The notes below the pieces were generated by a model that saw only the letters and a list, made by a program, of their open reading frames with translations, ran no database searches and was not told the origin of the DNA. Source: Antedon mediterranea (lineage: Eukaryota; Echinodermata; Crinoidea; Comatulida; Antedonidae). From it: a stretch of 64,000 bases of DNA. The DNA is taken from contig NC_092679.1 of NCBI RefSeq assembly GCF_964355755.1, forward strand, positions 7,130,001-7,194,000. The letters run 5' to 3'. Made by a program: the position numbers and the translations under genes. Of the stretch, positions 46,694 through 59,100 are shown piece by piece (the first letter of the stretch is position 1; each line of letters opens with the position of its first letter).

Positions 46694-47899
46694 ATGATTT
46701 CACCAAAGCCAGGATATCCAAGTGCGTCGCCCGTGAATATGAACAGTATGGGGCATATGAATGCGATGGGAGGCATGAACACTTATGCTAGCAGTACCGG
46801 TCCTCATTCCACAGGAATGGGATCTATGACGATGTCAATGTCCCCCATGAATACCATGGGTACGATGCAAGGAAACATTAATGGAATGACTCCACATGGA
46901 ATGGGAATGAATGCCATGAATACGATGACATCAATGCAGGCGATGAACATGACACAGATGAATCCGATGAACAATTCAATGAGTATGCGTCTTGCACAAG
47001 CGCAGGCGGCAGATCTCAATCGTGCACGCGCCGAAAAAACATACAGACGATCGTACACGCACGCTAAACCACCTTATTCGTACATCTCTCTCATCACGAT
47101 GGCTATCCAGCAATCGCCGCAAAAGATGGTAACATTGAGCGACATTTACCAATTTATTATGGATCTCTTTCCATTCTACCGCCAGAATCAACAAAGATGG
47201 CAAAATTCAATCCGCCATAGTCTTTCTTTCAATGACTGTTTTTTAAAAGTTCCTAGAACACCCGACCGTCCCGGAAAAGGAAGTTTTTGGACACTGCATC
47301 CAGACGCTGGAAACATGTTTGAAAACGGGTGTTACCTTCGCCGTCAGAAGCGTTTCAAATGTATCAAAAAAGAACACAGACAACCAAAGTCATCGTCAAA
47401 CGGAGAAGATATCGCAAATTCTGAAGGTAGCAGGCTTACAGATTCCGTAAGTACCACGACATCACCAACACATCACTTAGATTCAAACAGCGACCCTAAC
47501 ATGCATTCACCTCAGCAGCACCAACAGCAACAGGTCCAACAATTACCAAAAGAGGAACCAGTACAATCGATGACGCCTAATCATATGAACATGCCTTCAA
47601 ACCGTCCACTAGGCCCAAGTCAGATGCCAGCCATGCATTTACCAATGCACCACCCGATGCACTCTGTCATGGGACAGCACCCGTCTTTTACCCATCCATT
47701 CTCTATTAACAGTATCATATCACCTGAACAAAAATACGACGTGAAAGGATACGAAGTTTTGGGGTATCCGTATAATGCTATGGCTGGCATGACAGGATCT
47801 GTACAGATGGCTAAAGCTACTATGGACTATTCCGCGCCAAATGATGTTACATACAGCCAACTCACTACAGCCCAGGCTAACCATCATCAACAAATATAA
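46694..47899 (+). CDS. FoxA: FoxA (HNF3-type forkhead) transcription factor, single exon
   Basis: One uninterrupted frame of 401 aa. The forkhead DNA-binding domain spans residues 124-222: [19 protein letters not shown], then [20 protein letters not shown] as recognition helix region, [11 protein letters not shown], and [10 protein letters not shown]. This wording is specific to FoxA. FoxA-only C-terminal motifs are present: [13 protein letters not shown] (334-346, conserved region II) and [12 protein letters not shown] (347-358, like region III). Residues 1-100 are strikingly Met-rich. A Q-rich stretch ([10 protein letters not shown]) and a KEEP motif lie between. FoxA is a pioneer factor that specifies endoderm and foregut in echinoderm embryos. 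The chosen start is the first in-frame ATG, followed by SPKPGYP; upstream codons are open but without ATG. A one-exon coding region fits sea urchin FoxA. It has no close neighbours. Confidence 0.97.
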   Translation: MISPKPGYPSASPVNMNSMGHMNAMGGMNTYASSTGPHSTGMGSMTMSMSPMNTMGTMQGNINGMTPHGMGMNAMNTMTSMQAMNMTQMNPMNNSMSMRLAQAQAADLNRARAEKTYRRSYTHAKPPYSYISLITMAIQQSPQKMVTLSDIYQFIMDLFPFYRQNQQRWQNSIRHSLSFNDCFLKVPRTPDRPGKGSFWTLHPDAGNMFENGCYLRRQKRFKCIKKEHRQPKSSSNGEDIANSEGSRLTDSVSTTTSPTHHLDSNSDPNMHSPQQHQQQQVQQLPKEEPVQSMTPNHMNMPSNRPLGPSQMPAMHLPMHHPMHSVMGQHPSFTHPFSINSIISPEQKYDVKGYEVLGYPYNAMAGMTGSVQMAKATMDYSAPNDVTYSQLTTAQANHHQQI

Positions 47900-48780
47900 A
47901 CTGTAGAATTTTTATTGAACATTTTATGTAAAAATGGTGCTAATTGTGATTTTATTCGCCGTTGGTTACCAAATTGTTACCTTGACAATCATTTGTTTAT
48001 TTGTATGAGCGGTTATCTATACAACTTCAGTTGGTAAGCAAAAAGCTCGTGTTTTGTGAATTTTATAAAACGAAGTTGTTCCCTAAAACCCAAAGAAAGC
48101 GAGCTAAAGCTAATGCCAAAGACTTTAAATTTACTTGCATTTAGCTGTGGGGTTTCTTTATATGTGCCAAAGATATTATTTACTTCTAAAACTTAGCTAA
48201 AACTTCAGAAACTCACAAAACTAAATCTTTAGGTAAACACGTCCGAACTCGGTTTTATCGAGTTAGTTTTAGTAAGAATGTTAAATTTAGTAAATTGTAA
48301 AAATATCCGTGTAGAACTTTTTTACTTTTAGTAATCAATTTGTATATGTGCTGCAGAGAATGTTCACTGCTACCTATAGATTTTAACTCGCATAATTGTT
48401 TGCAATATTGAAGATAAATATTAATGAAGTTGTTGAACTTTATTTTTTAGATTTCATTTTAGATGGTATACTTTTGGGAAACATTCCAGTCAATACTTTT
48501 AGTAATTTTGAATCGTAAGTGTGTCTTTTAGACTGATGTAAAATAGTGCCAAAACAAATCACTTGTTGTCATATACCTTGATTTAAATGTGTCTCTCGAA
48601 CCTTGACATCCCATCATTATTCATGATTGTTATCTGTTGATTATTACCATTGTTTATTTAAATCAATTTCTGAATGAATTTCTTGCTGAATTAGTTTAAG
48701 ATAAATAATTATTGATTATTTTAAATAGATCATGCCATTCTTATGAATAAAAGACAAAAAATCTTTCAAAAAAATGTTTA
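47900..48780 (+). other. FoxA 3' UTR
   Basis: AT-rich sequence after the stop codon. AATAAA at 48746-48751, followed by a T-rich and GT-containing stretch (ATTTTGTGTCTTT), is a plausible mRNA end, giving a 3' UTR of about 870 nt. Other AATAAA-like sites exist. Confidence 0.5.
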
Positions 48781-51700
48781 TTTTGTGTCTTTAAAAGTCT
48801 TTTTTTTTTTTTTATTGATTGATCTGATTACAGCACAAAGATTGTTTCTCAACCAGTTTTATCGACGCTTCGAAATTTGTATATAAAAAAGTGATAAACT
48901 CATTACTTCCTGTTTGTAACCGGCAGTGTGGACATGTCTAATGTTCCGAACTATTTGATTACTGTACTTTATTGTTAAAAAACAAACTTCGAAAACAAAA
49001 TTGGCAAACCTTTGCTTCATTAATATAATGTGACTTGCTTCACTTCTTAAATGCCGAAACAGACGACAATATAAAACAGACGATGATATTTAACAAACTA
49101 TGAAAAAGTGGGGCAAGGCATTATAATTGAAAATATTTCAAACTGTATTTGTTATTTTTTGTGTTCATATAGAAATATAATATTCTAATATTTAATATAT
49201 ATTTAAATATATGACTTAATAAGATAATCAATCGACCAATCCTTTTTATACGAACTTTTTATATCTTTTAAATATCAAACCGTATCATAATTTCTCTTAT
49301 CCAAATTGATATTAAATGGTAGTTTGAATATTCTTGTCTGTTCTCGATTGAATTGCGCGCAAAAATATCAGGTCAACAAGTACATCAGACTTTGGCAAAT
49401 TATTCATAGAATAATTGCAAATATTTATTTACGCGATTGAGACAGTGAGCGACCACGAAGAACGAACAAACAATAATAATATTTCTTTTCAAATAACTGT
49501 TTACAAATTTGAAACATAAAAAAACAAATTTAATTACAAAATACTGTATATTCGTGAATTATTGGTTATTATTACTATTACACTTCATTTTTAATTGAAA
49601 AAAAACACCTAATATTATATTATGTATATTGTTGTTCTATTACTGTTTATCATTTACCTGTCTGTATGATAATAAAAGTAAGCTAGCCCTAAAAAATAAA
49701 TGGTTACCGGTACTTTCCTGAATTGTCATTTCTTTTCTTTCTTATTTTTTTACGGTACCACATTATAATACAAATTTGTATACTCTCTTACTATTTTCAT
49801 TACTTTATTATGCAAACATTAAAATGCTTTATCAAGTGATTTATTTTAAGTAGGTGTGCTAACTTTTATAAGTTACCTATTAAATACCGGAAGAGGACAT
49901 TATATACCGTGGTCATCGTGAGATTATCGATAAAGGTCGATCAAGTTGATAACATTAGATAAATGCGACCTCAGTTTATGATAAAACTCAAAATGAATAA
50001 TTATTTTGGCATTTTGATGATTGCAAAGTTGGTCCTGTATCGTTGACCTTGTCGAATCAAAGACATTTTACATGATTAATGTATTTATTATTGGTTATCA
50101 ATAATTTAAACATTTAAAATGAAATCGCATGATAGTGTTAGGCATATTTGCTATTAAGGCCTAAACAGTTTCAAAATATGTAGGCGTGCGAGGCTTGTTT
50201 GAAACGCTTTAAAAATAAAATAATAAAAGAACATAGGCCTAATCAACTATATGTCTAATAATATAATTTAATTATTTAACTTATCTAAAATAACATTTTA
50301 TAGTAGTTTTAGATTGTTTAGGAATGTGTTGATGGTAGGCTTAGGTCTATATTTCTGTTATTTTTCCGAAATTCGTCAACCGATAATCATTAAGGTAAGG
50401 TTACCGAAACAAGTCAGTGTTGAATGATCGCAGGTCATCATGACACAGAATAACAAATATCAACGAATGCATTCACACAAAATTCTTTAAATTGTTCTTG
50501 TTGCTGCAAACAGTTTTTTAAATTTTTTTTAAATTTCAAAAGTCCCTTAAAGATTGTATTTCAAATATCTAATACATATAATATATACCATATGTGTAAT
50601 ACACGTATAGGCCTCTATTTAAAACATGTTAAAAAATTTAGTTATCATGATAATATAAAATATTATTCTATGATAAAATGTATAATATTTTTTATTTTGC
50701 AGTCAATTTAGAATAATACAATTATAATATATTTTAATTTATGATTTGTTATAACCAGCGTAACGAAACCGAGAAAACCGAACGTTGTTTTAAGTTCATT
50801 TTGTTAACATGATATGTAGAATTCATTACAAATTAATTGAATCCAATTCGAAACAACAAAATAATTATTTTTTAGACCTATTTTATTTTTTAATTAGCGC
50901 TATTAGAGGCCTATTTTATAACTAACGATATAGGAACTCGCCATGAGTCTGAAATACACGCGTATAGGCCTAGACAGAAGAAAAGAAAATGGAAGAGTAA
51001 AGTCACACAGATAGATTATCATTACATTATAAAATGGCCGATTAGAAAATGTGTTAATCTATTATATATTGATCTATTAATATACTTTAAATGATTGTCA
51101 CATATTTGTAAATATTTTATTCCAAATGTAAATAGACGACCCTAAAACGAATTACATCTGCGTTTATTCGTCGCCAAAATCAACAACATGCGATACTTTT
51201 GTATACTGACAAACATTTACAGATAAACAAGTATCTCAATCTCAAATTGCTCGGCTCTTCTTTGCTGAGAGTCAACAAATATAACGAAAATCAAATCTTA
51301 TATATCAAAAGCAACATTCATTTACATTGGAGGAGATGTTAAATATTAGTTCATATACTTGTTTGTAATTCGGTCTCAACGGATACAGTTCTTAGCACAA
51401 AGTACAAGTGAAACAGTCCAACTGTAAATATTCACAAAGGACACACGCAATTTACAACCAACTCTCTCGGATTATACTTCCATTTTATTTGGATGATTAG
51501 TAGACTTATTTTTATACCATTTATACATTATATTATTTAAGGTATGTATATTTTATTGTAGTAATTGCTATCACCCGAATTAGTGCTTGAGCATGGTGTA
51601 GGCATGTCTGAAAATATCCCAGTGTCAAATTAAGTTTAAACTTGAGTAGCCTACCGTAGATCAAAACATTTGTAGGCCTATATACAAATGCTGAATTTAG

Positions 51701-54700
51701 TCAAACAATTATTAATAGTAATGTGAATTTGAGAATAACATTTAACTATATGTTGTTGATTAAATCAATAGTATTATTTATAAACCCTGTTTTAAAATAA
51801 TATATTATTCGTTGTGTCTGACCGGTTAGTACTGTAAATACCGTACTGTTGGTGAATAGGCCTATGTTGTTTCTTGCAAACTTCAATCAATCATAATAAC
51901 GATAACCAAATAATGTATAGTACAGTGATTTATACACACAAAAAACTATAATGTAATATTAATAAAATAATATAGAATAGTGATTATAAGTGTAGCTGAT
52001 TAACAATGAAAAATAACACTTGACTTTTAATAGTAATTAGAAAAAAAAATGAAGTACAGAAGTTGAATAATAAAATACTGAATAAATATACAATGTTTCA
52101 TTAGGTCTAAGAATGGAGGTATATATCAATTAATTAAATTAATAATAATTAAAATAAATCATACCTTCATAGTCTAAACTATAGGCCTAAGTAATATTTT
52201 GTGCATCATGTGTAGCTAGTTGTAATAAGCAATGTAATAATAAACAATCAATGGAATATAGAAATAAAAATACCAGTGACCAGGTTTCAAAATATTATTT
52301 TTCATATTGTATACAATTCGAATTCAGTCTACATAATAGTTAATAGTATTTATTATCCTGTAAGATAAAATGAACATTAAGTTGAAGGCATGTTGATAGA
52401 AGGACCTGAAATAATAGGCCGAATACATCGCCATAAAGTTTTGTTTGATACCGTATCATGCATTTCACCTACATATTGATACCATGTGCCATGTTCACAC
52501 GACTATGTCCAAATACCAAGAAACATTAATATGTTTTTAAAGAGAAATTATAACAAATACGAATCAAAGGCATATTAATATGTATTTATAGAAGTTGTAA
52601 CGAAAATAATTAAATGATCTTATAATATCTATTTTTTATAACGGTAATTAATTACTGCTGTTACCACCTACAAAATACGTAGATAAAAATGACTTTAAGT
52701 TGGGTTTTATTTTTCAATTGTTTTCTTTGTAAAAAAAAATACCTTATAAATTATGGATTTTATATTATGAATTGTTGGTAAATTAAGACGCCTTATACGA
52801 TATATTATAATATATAATTAATAATATAAATAAATAAGGCTAATGATTTGTCATTGAAATATTAAAAATAAAGGATAATGATAAATATTTTAATAGTGCA
52901 ATTTTTATAAGAAACAATATTGTAGAAGCCTATTTAAATGAACATTATCATAAATAACTATAAGCTTATACTAATAATTCACTTTGCTGCTTTACACCTA
53001 AATATAGTGTTTGCCTTTAAGCAGTAGATTTTCTATTATTTTATACAAGTTATACTATTTTCCAAAATATAATTAAACGGCTGGATAATTGTTATTATTG
53101 CAACACCTGGTACTTTTGTTTGCCATCTATTCTTAGCGTTTAAATAGATACGGACGCCACAAGCAAAACACAGCCGAATACAAATGAAACTAGCCTCTTC
53201 CCCGAGGGCCTCAATTCAGACTAGAACACCGCAATATGTAGCGGATAATTCTACCGTTTAACTCAACAATTATATATCTAAATAACATAATAATGTGATC
53301 GAAAGATAGCTAAATAGTTTTAATGTTAGAAAGCGTTTAAAATTGGTAAAATATTGCAGATATTCTAGTTAGATTTGTAGTTTGTTTGTGTGTAGTGCAA
53401 TGTGCCTTCTTGAATAAACACACTTTCTGTGTGATTACATTTTTGTGTGTTTAACTGCTCTGTACACAGACATAGTGCGTTTTCTAGCGTTCTATTTCTA
53501 GTCAGTACGTGGCTGAAAGACACACAAGGAACATCATATTAGATTCACAATGTTTAAAAACATGTAAAACATCTTAATTTAACGTATTTGGTAAGTACAT
53601 TGCTTTTATTATCGCTCGCGCGTCACAAAGTAACCATTTCGTTAACGTTTGGTTTTGTTTTCAAATCGACGCATGTCGTATTCGGCTTCCATTTTGTCGT
53701 TATTAATCACTAAATTACTGACTAAATACAAAGGAATTATGTTTTATATTGAAATATAATTTATGTATTTTATTTTAAACTGTATGAGCGTTTAGTCATG
53801 TGTTAAAATACAAACTAGCTAAAATTGTAAAGAGGGCCAGTAAAATCATCGGAATTAGCCTCTAAAATTCTTAAAGCTTAGCCAAACTGGTAGACTGATA
53901 TCAATTTGAAACAAAACAATAAATGCTGCCGACAATCATTTATTTATAATTCAATTCGTATTTAATAGCAAGTTGCTCAAAACTATTTAAAATTACTGGT
54001 TACGACGCTTTTTTTTATTCAACCAACCAAATTTCACTTGTGCTTGTTGTTAAAATGACAATAAATAATATTGTATCGTATCTGTATTGGTTATGAAACA
54101 GCACGTTATAAATTCGTAACCTCGTCATGATGTCATAGAATACACACATTAGGTACTGGTTTTAAGAGCACCCTTTTAGACAATTTATTATTTGATAACT
54201 TCAATATGCCTACAGAAAACAATGCTGTTTCTCTTTCAATGAACTATCAACTATGGCCAGTCCTATGTTTCTTGGTTATGGTATGTAAAATATAAGCCTA
54301 AACGGTGTAATAAAAAAAATATACACTTTTTTATTTTACCTAAAACAATTAATTAATAATTTCATTGAATTATTTAATAATATCTGTTATATTTACGGTA
54401 CTATCTTAAAAAAGAAATTAATATGGCGGCAATAGGAGGTAATTGCTATAGTCTCTTTAAAGAAAAACAACAAACAATTAGTATAAGACAAACAAGTTGT
54501 TTCTTTATGAAACACTGTAGTAGGTCCATGCAAACACATTTTGTAAATAAATGCAGAAATTGCCTATTAGGCCCTACGTGTATAGCTTGATCATGCCAAC
54601 ATAGCAAATCGTCAAATGCGATCGGCTACGTCAACTCGTGAACCGCCTTTAATAAACTGCGTAATATGAAAATGTTTTGATATTAGGCCTATTTACTACC

Positions 54701-55160
54701 GGAACTTTAGAGAAGTCGGTGTCGGCGCGGGTAATACTATAAAATATTAAATAACTATATCCAAAACTTCAATAGGCATGCTCAGTATCAGTTCATTTAA
54801 GGTGAAACCAGCTGCAAATGTTCATAACAAGTTACATAAAAATCTACTTGAGAAGTCATAACCTATTGTGCAAACATTTCGAACTACTAACACCAGCAAT
54901 TGAAATGTTTTATTTTATTTATTACACGAGTTATTGCATTAGTTATATTCTGGCAGTATAAGTGGCGTTAAATTACAGACTAAAAGATTGTTATCGCGTG
55001 TGTGACAAAGAAGTTAAACCTAAACGATACTCAAGCGAATAAACTCAACATAAAGGAACACATGTTAATAATATCTCTGTGTTAATTATCTATTTGGTAT
55101 ATTTAGGAAAAATACGTGTGAATATTCTTTAGACTTTAAATTAATTAGAGTCTAATAATA
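48781..55160. other. Gene-poor region downstream of FoxA, part 1
   Basis: No gene, RNA or intact mobile element recognised. Very AT-rich with many TAGGCCTA palindromes. Slightly less AT-rich islands near 51.2, 53.15 and 53.6 kb could be conserved regulatory DNA, but that cannot be judged from one genome. Confidence 0.4.
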
Positions 55161-55164
55161 ACAA

Positions 55165-55390
55165 TGAAGGAAACTAACAGGAAAGTAAAACGACCCGTAG
55201 GAAGACCAAGAAATAACTGGATGAATCAAATAAAGAAAGACTTACAAGGACTATTAGACACTAATAACTAACTAACACAATAACAAACCATCCTGCCATA
55301 AACAGAAAAAAATGGAAACAAATTGTGGAAAGCGTAATGTCGGAAGACGGAAAACGTTAACAACGTTAACGTTTAATAATAATAATCCTA
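55165..55390 (+). mobile_element. Decayed LINE C-terminal fragment (RTE/L2-like)
   Basis: Plus-strand frame reads KETNRKVKRPVGRPRNNW then IKKDLQGLLDTNN before a stop. GRPRxxWxxxIKxDL followed further on by a W-K-x-x-V-like stretch is a standard C-terminal segment of LINE polyproteins. Several stops and an AATAATAATAAT tail at about 55374-55386 follow. Only the extreme 3' end is left. Confidence 0.65.
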
Positions 55391-55524
55391 AATGTGCGTG
55401 AAACGCGCCCCAGAAACGATCGGATAATATAGGTATGTGAGATCATACTTACGCCTAAATGTTGTTGGATGTTTTTGTCGTAAGCATTATTTAGCTTCGG
55501 CTTTCTGATTCTCAATATGTACCA

Positions 55525-55690
55525 AAATGACAAATTCACTTTGACCAAGGATCGGAAATAAATTTTACCTAAAATACTGTAATTTAAAGCAAAAATATAA
55601 AGTCTGTCGTCTGTCAGACAATGATCTTTAGTTAATTCTTTTTGCTGTGTCTTTATAAGTGAAATGATTATTTTTGATCGTTTTTTCCTA
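55525..55690. repeat. Interspersed repeat, copy shared with 44.7 kb
   Basis: AAATACTGTAATTTAAAGCAAAAATA and CTTTATAAGTGAAATGATTA closely match the sequence at 44740-44870 (AAAACTGTAATTTAAAGCAA, TTATAAGTGAAATCATATTT). The ATTCACTTTGACC part also recurs near 1010 and 36785. Family unknown. Confidence 0.55.
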
Positions 55691-55855
55691 CAGAAGTGGC
55701 TCTGACTTTATTATTAAAACTGCAAATGTGGAGGATATATACATCTTTAACAGAAAAAAAACCAAATACTGACATAGGCCTATTCCTAAATTTATTGTAA
55801 AATAGAAGTCATTAAATATTATAATAAAGTAATATATCGACGATATCGACAAGTA

Positions 55856-56117
55856 TTGGTCCTGATCAATGAAAAACAAGTCTTGGTCCTGATAAATGAA
55901 AAACAAGTCTTGGTCCTGATAAATGAAAAACAAATCTTGGTCCTGATAAATGAAAAACAAGTCTTGGTCCTGATAAATGAAAAACAAGTCTTGGTCCTGA
56001 TAAATGAAAAACAAATCTTGGTCCTGATAAATGAAAAACAAATCTTGGTCCTGATAAATGAAAAACAAATCTTGGTCCTGATAAATGAAAAACAAATCTT
56101 GGTCCTGATAAATGAAA
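55856..56117. repeat. 27-bp tandem repeat, about 9.7 units
   Basis: Units of TTGGTCCTGATAAATGAAAA plus ACAAGTC or ACAAATC, nearly identical. Since 27 is a multiple of three, open frames appear on both strands (plus: VLINEKQ repeats; minus: FIYQDQDLF repeats). These are repeat artefacts rather than genes. Confidence 0.95.
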
Positions 56118-59100
56118 GACACAGAATGTTGAGCTTCCAGTTGAATTACCCAATTTTCCATTTATTTGTTTCTTTTAATTAACAAATTTTATCAGATTAG
56201 ATGTGATTTGATGTTTTATTTTGGGAATCTCATTGCTTCACCATGTCTAGACCTTTTTAAAATCAACGAATTTTTAAATAGAAACCAAAAGAAATTTGTT
56301 CAAACCTCATTCCATATTTTTCCATATTGTTTTGGGTGGTGGTTTGACCTGTAATGACCCCTGTAACCCTTAACACAAAAACATGGAACAGGTTCTGTTA
56401 TGGGTATTGTTGTTCCGGTATTGTGAACCACAATTTCAAGACCTTATTAGAACAATCAAAAATCAAGAAGGTTATTAGCCAGCAGGCCGTCAGGTTATCG
56501 ATATTAGATTGACACCCTGATAAAAACAGTTTGTAACCGAATGTTACTGTACAGTCTGTTTGGTTCTTAATAATTATTCATTAGGTTATAGAGATACATC
56601 CAACGTGCACATATTTTAACGTAAGCATTACGTGCACGTTGCGTTTGCGCGGATCACATATTCATTCTTGTGTTGAGTTCAAATCTTGTTATTGTTTTTT
56701 AATTACAATATGTGACCCAAGGCAACATGAAAATGAAATGCAATAATAAAACAATGTGACAATTTAATAATAATAAAATATAACATTATGTTCAACTCCA
56801 TTTTTATTGCTTATATTAGTATTTCGTTGATATAGTACAGGCCTACTAATTATCAATAGAGATACTAGTTTCCAAGAAAGGAATATTCGGTGCTCTATGC
56901 CTACACATATTGCTCATACCTCATACATAGCAATATCCAAGTATGACAGACATAAATAAATAAATAATAGGCTGCAATATATTATTTGCTGCTACTCTAC
57001 TGTACGGTACAAACATAGACAGCACTAAACAACAAATTTGTTCTTCAGGTCATAATGGCGTAATCTTTTCTGTGCGCCTTTTCTAAAGTACACGTGCACA
57101 TTGCATTTGTTGTTCGGATAACTAAATGGTTAACGTGAAAAGTTTAAATCTAGTTTGTTTCATAGGGTTATAGTCTCCATAAACCTAAATTCATATTATT
57201 TATATTAAGGGTGTTTAGTTTAACCTTGCAAAATAATTTCATAAGCTATCCGTGTTATGCAATATCGTTCACCATCTATCTATCACCATTCAGCCGATTC
57301 TGAATATCAACCGGCTTCTTACTAAACAATATGGCGGCTATTGATTCAGTGTACCAATGGGCAATTGCTGACTCCTGTTCCAAAGTCCAGTTCTGTTGCA
57401 TGAATAAGCGATGGTTCAGTCATTTAACAAATTACGTATGTTTAGAAATATGTTATTAGCATTTTTCATTATACAATCACAGGTAGACTTTGACCCATGT
57501 CGAATAAAAAATAAGTCCGGTCTGAAAAGAAACAAAAAGACAACACAATGTAATGGTTATCTATATTGCTCAAGTATAAAAAGAATATTCTTTTTAAACG
57601 TACCGTTCTATATTTGCATTGTTTTTTGGAAAATAAAAAAGATTTTTTAAAATAGATAAAAGGAATATAAACAAGCATCCATAAGATGGCCGAATTATAA
57701 ATTATTTTAAAATTGCATAACATTATACAATTCTATAATATAATCAAACGATTAGGCGTACAAAATTAACAAAAATGACGAAGCCAGGCCCTCTTGTACA
57801 CTACGATATGTTTCTATTATTAAGTATTTAATTCTAAATAATATGAATTTAGCTTATAAGCCTAGACCATAATATTCATTCTTTTATTTATGATATTATA
57901 TCCATATAAAGAAAATTAAATTAACAAGAAAAACATATTATAATTAAAAACATAATGAAATATTCACGTAGCTATTCAAATGCAATATGAGACATAACCT
58001 ACGGACAAAGAAAACTATTTCGTTTTTTAAAGAATATGTTCAGAGAATCAAAAGACGTATATATACTCGGCGACATCTTCCCTTTGTTTGATTCGATGCG
58101 AAACAACGTAAATTGCTGACTTATATTATTTTGTTAAGCTACGAAATCGACGAAAAATCTCGAATTTAGATATATTAATTAATCTTATTAAATCCAATCT
58201 AAATGTACAGATTATATACTTGTTTATTAAATTATAAACTATTTTCATAAGAGTTTTAAAAACTGTATTTTCGTTCGATTTATATTCGGGTTGTACCGTA
58301 AGTAGATGGTGAGAGATGGATGGACTGAGTACATTATGTATTCAACGCATAATTTGAGCTTCTTAGCTCGCTTTGCATCTTATCTCTACTGGGAATTCGT
58401 GTCGAAAGATACAACAATGGCAAGTAGACAAGCTCTGCTGTAATGTAACGTATTACCGGTACAACACAGGGTTTACTGCTGCTATAACAAGGGAGGGGAC
58501 CCCTTCCTTTTTGGGGATTTAGAGGGCTATACCTGGTACCATACAAAATGATTGTTCGTTTTTATCTGTATTTTTACTCGAATCGAAATAGATCAAATCA
58601 AATTAAACCATTTAATTTAATTTCATTTTATAATCTTATACAATTTTCGTAGAATCGGAGCTAAAAATGGAAAGAGCTTTTGTTTAAATCAAGTTAAACT
58701 TGTGTATAAAAAAACAAATACAATAATATGAACAACACAACTGGGAACATTTAAGAAACAACATATTAAATGTCGATTTTCAAATAATCTTATAAAGGAA
58801 AAATGTATTCGTTCAACATTTACTAAAGGATGAAAACAATAATTGACAAAAATGAAAAAAAAACCAAAGGGCTTCCGCCTATAAGAAAATTTACAAAAGC
58901 TAATAAATACTGTATAAAAAAGATTTAAAAAAAAAAACAAATAAATTTAATTTAAACAAGAAAAATGGTTAACATTACCAAAGAATACACGTTATTTATT
59001 TTTACATTTAAAAAAACTGGAACTGTACAACATTGTCATTTTAAAATTAAATTAGGCTTATAATATTATAAAATGCAATATCAACATTTCCGTTAGGCCT

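Noticed and set aside
55688-56182. Open frames of about 95-157 codons on both strands over the 27-bp array
   Set aside because: Same periodicity artefact; flanks show no coding character.
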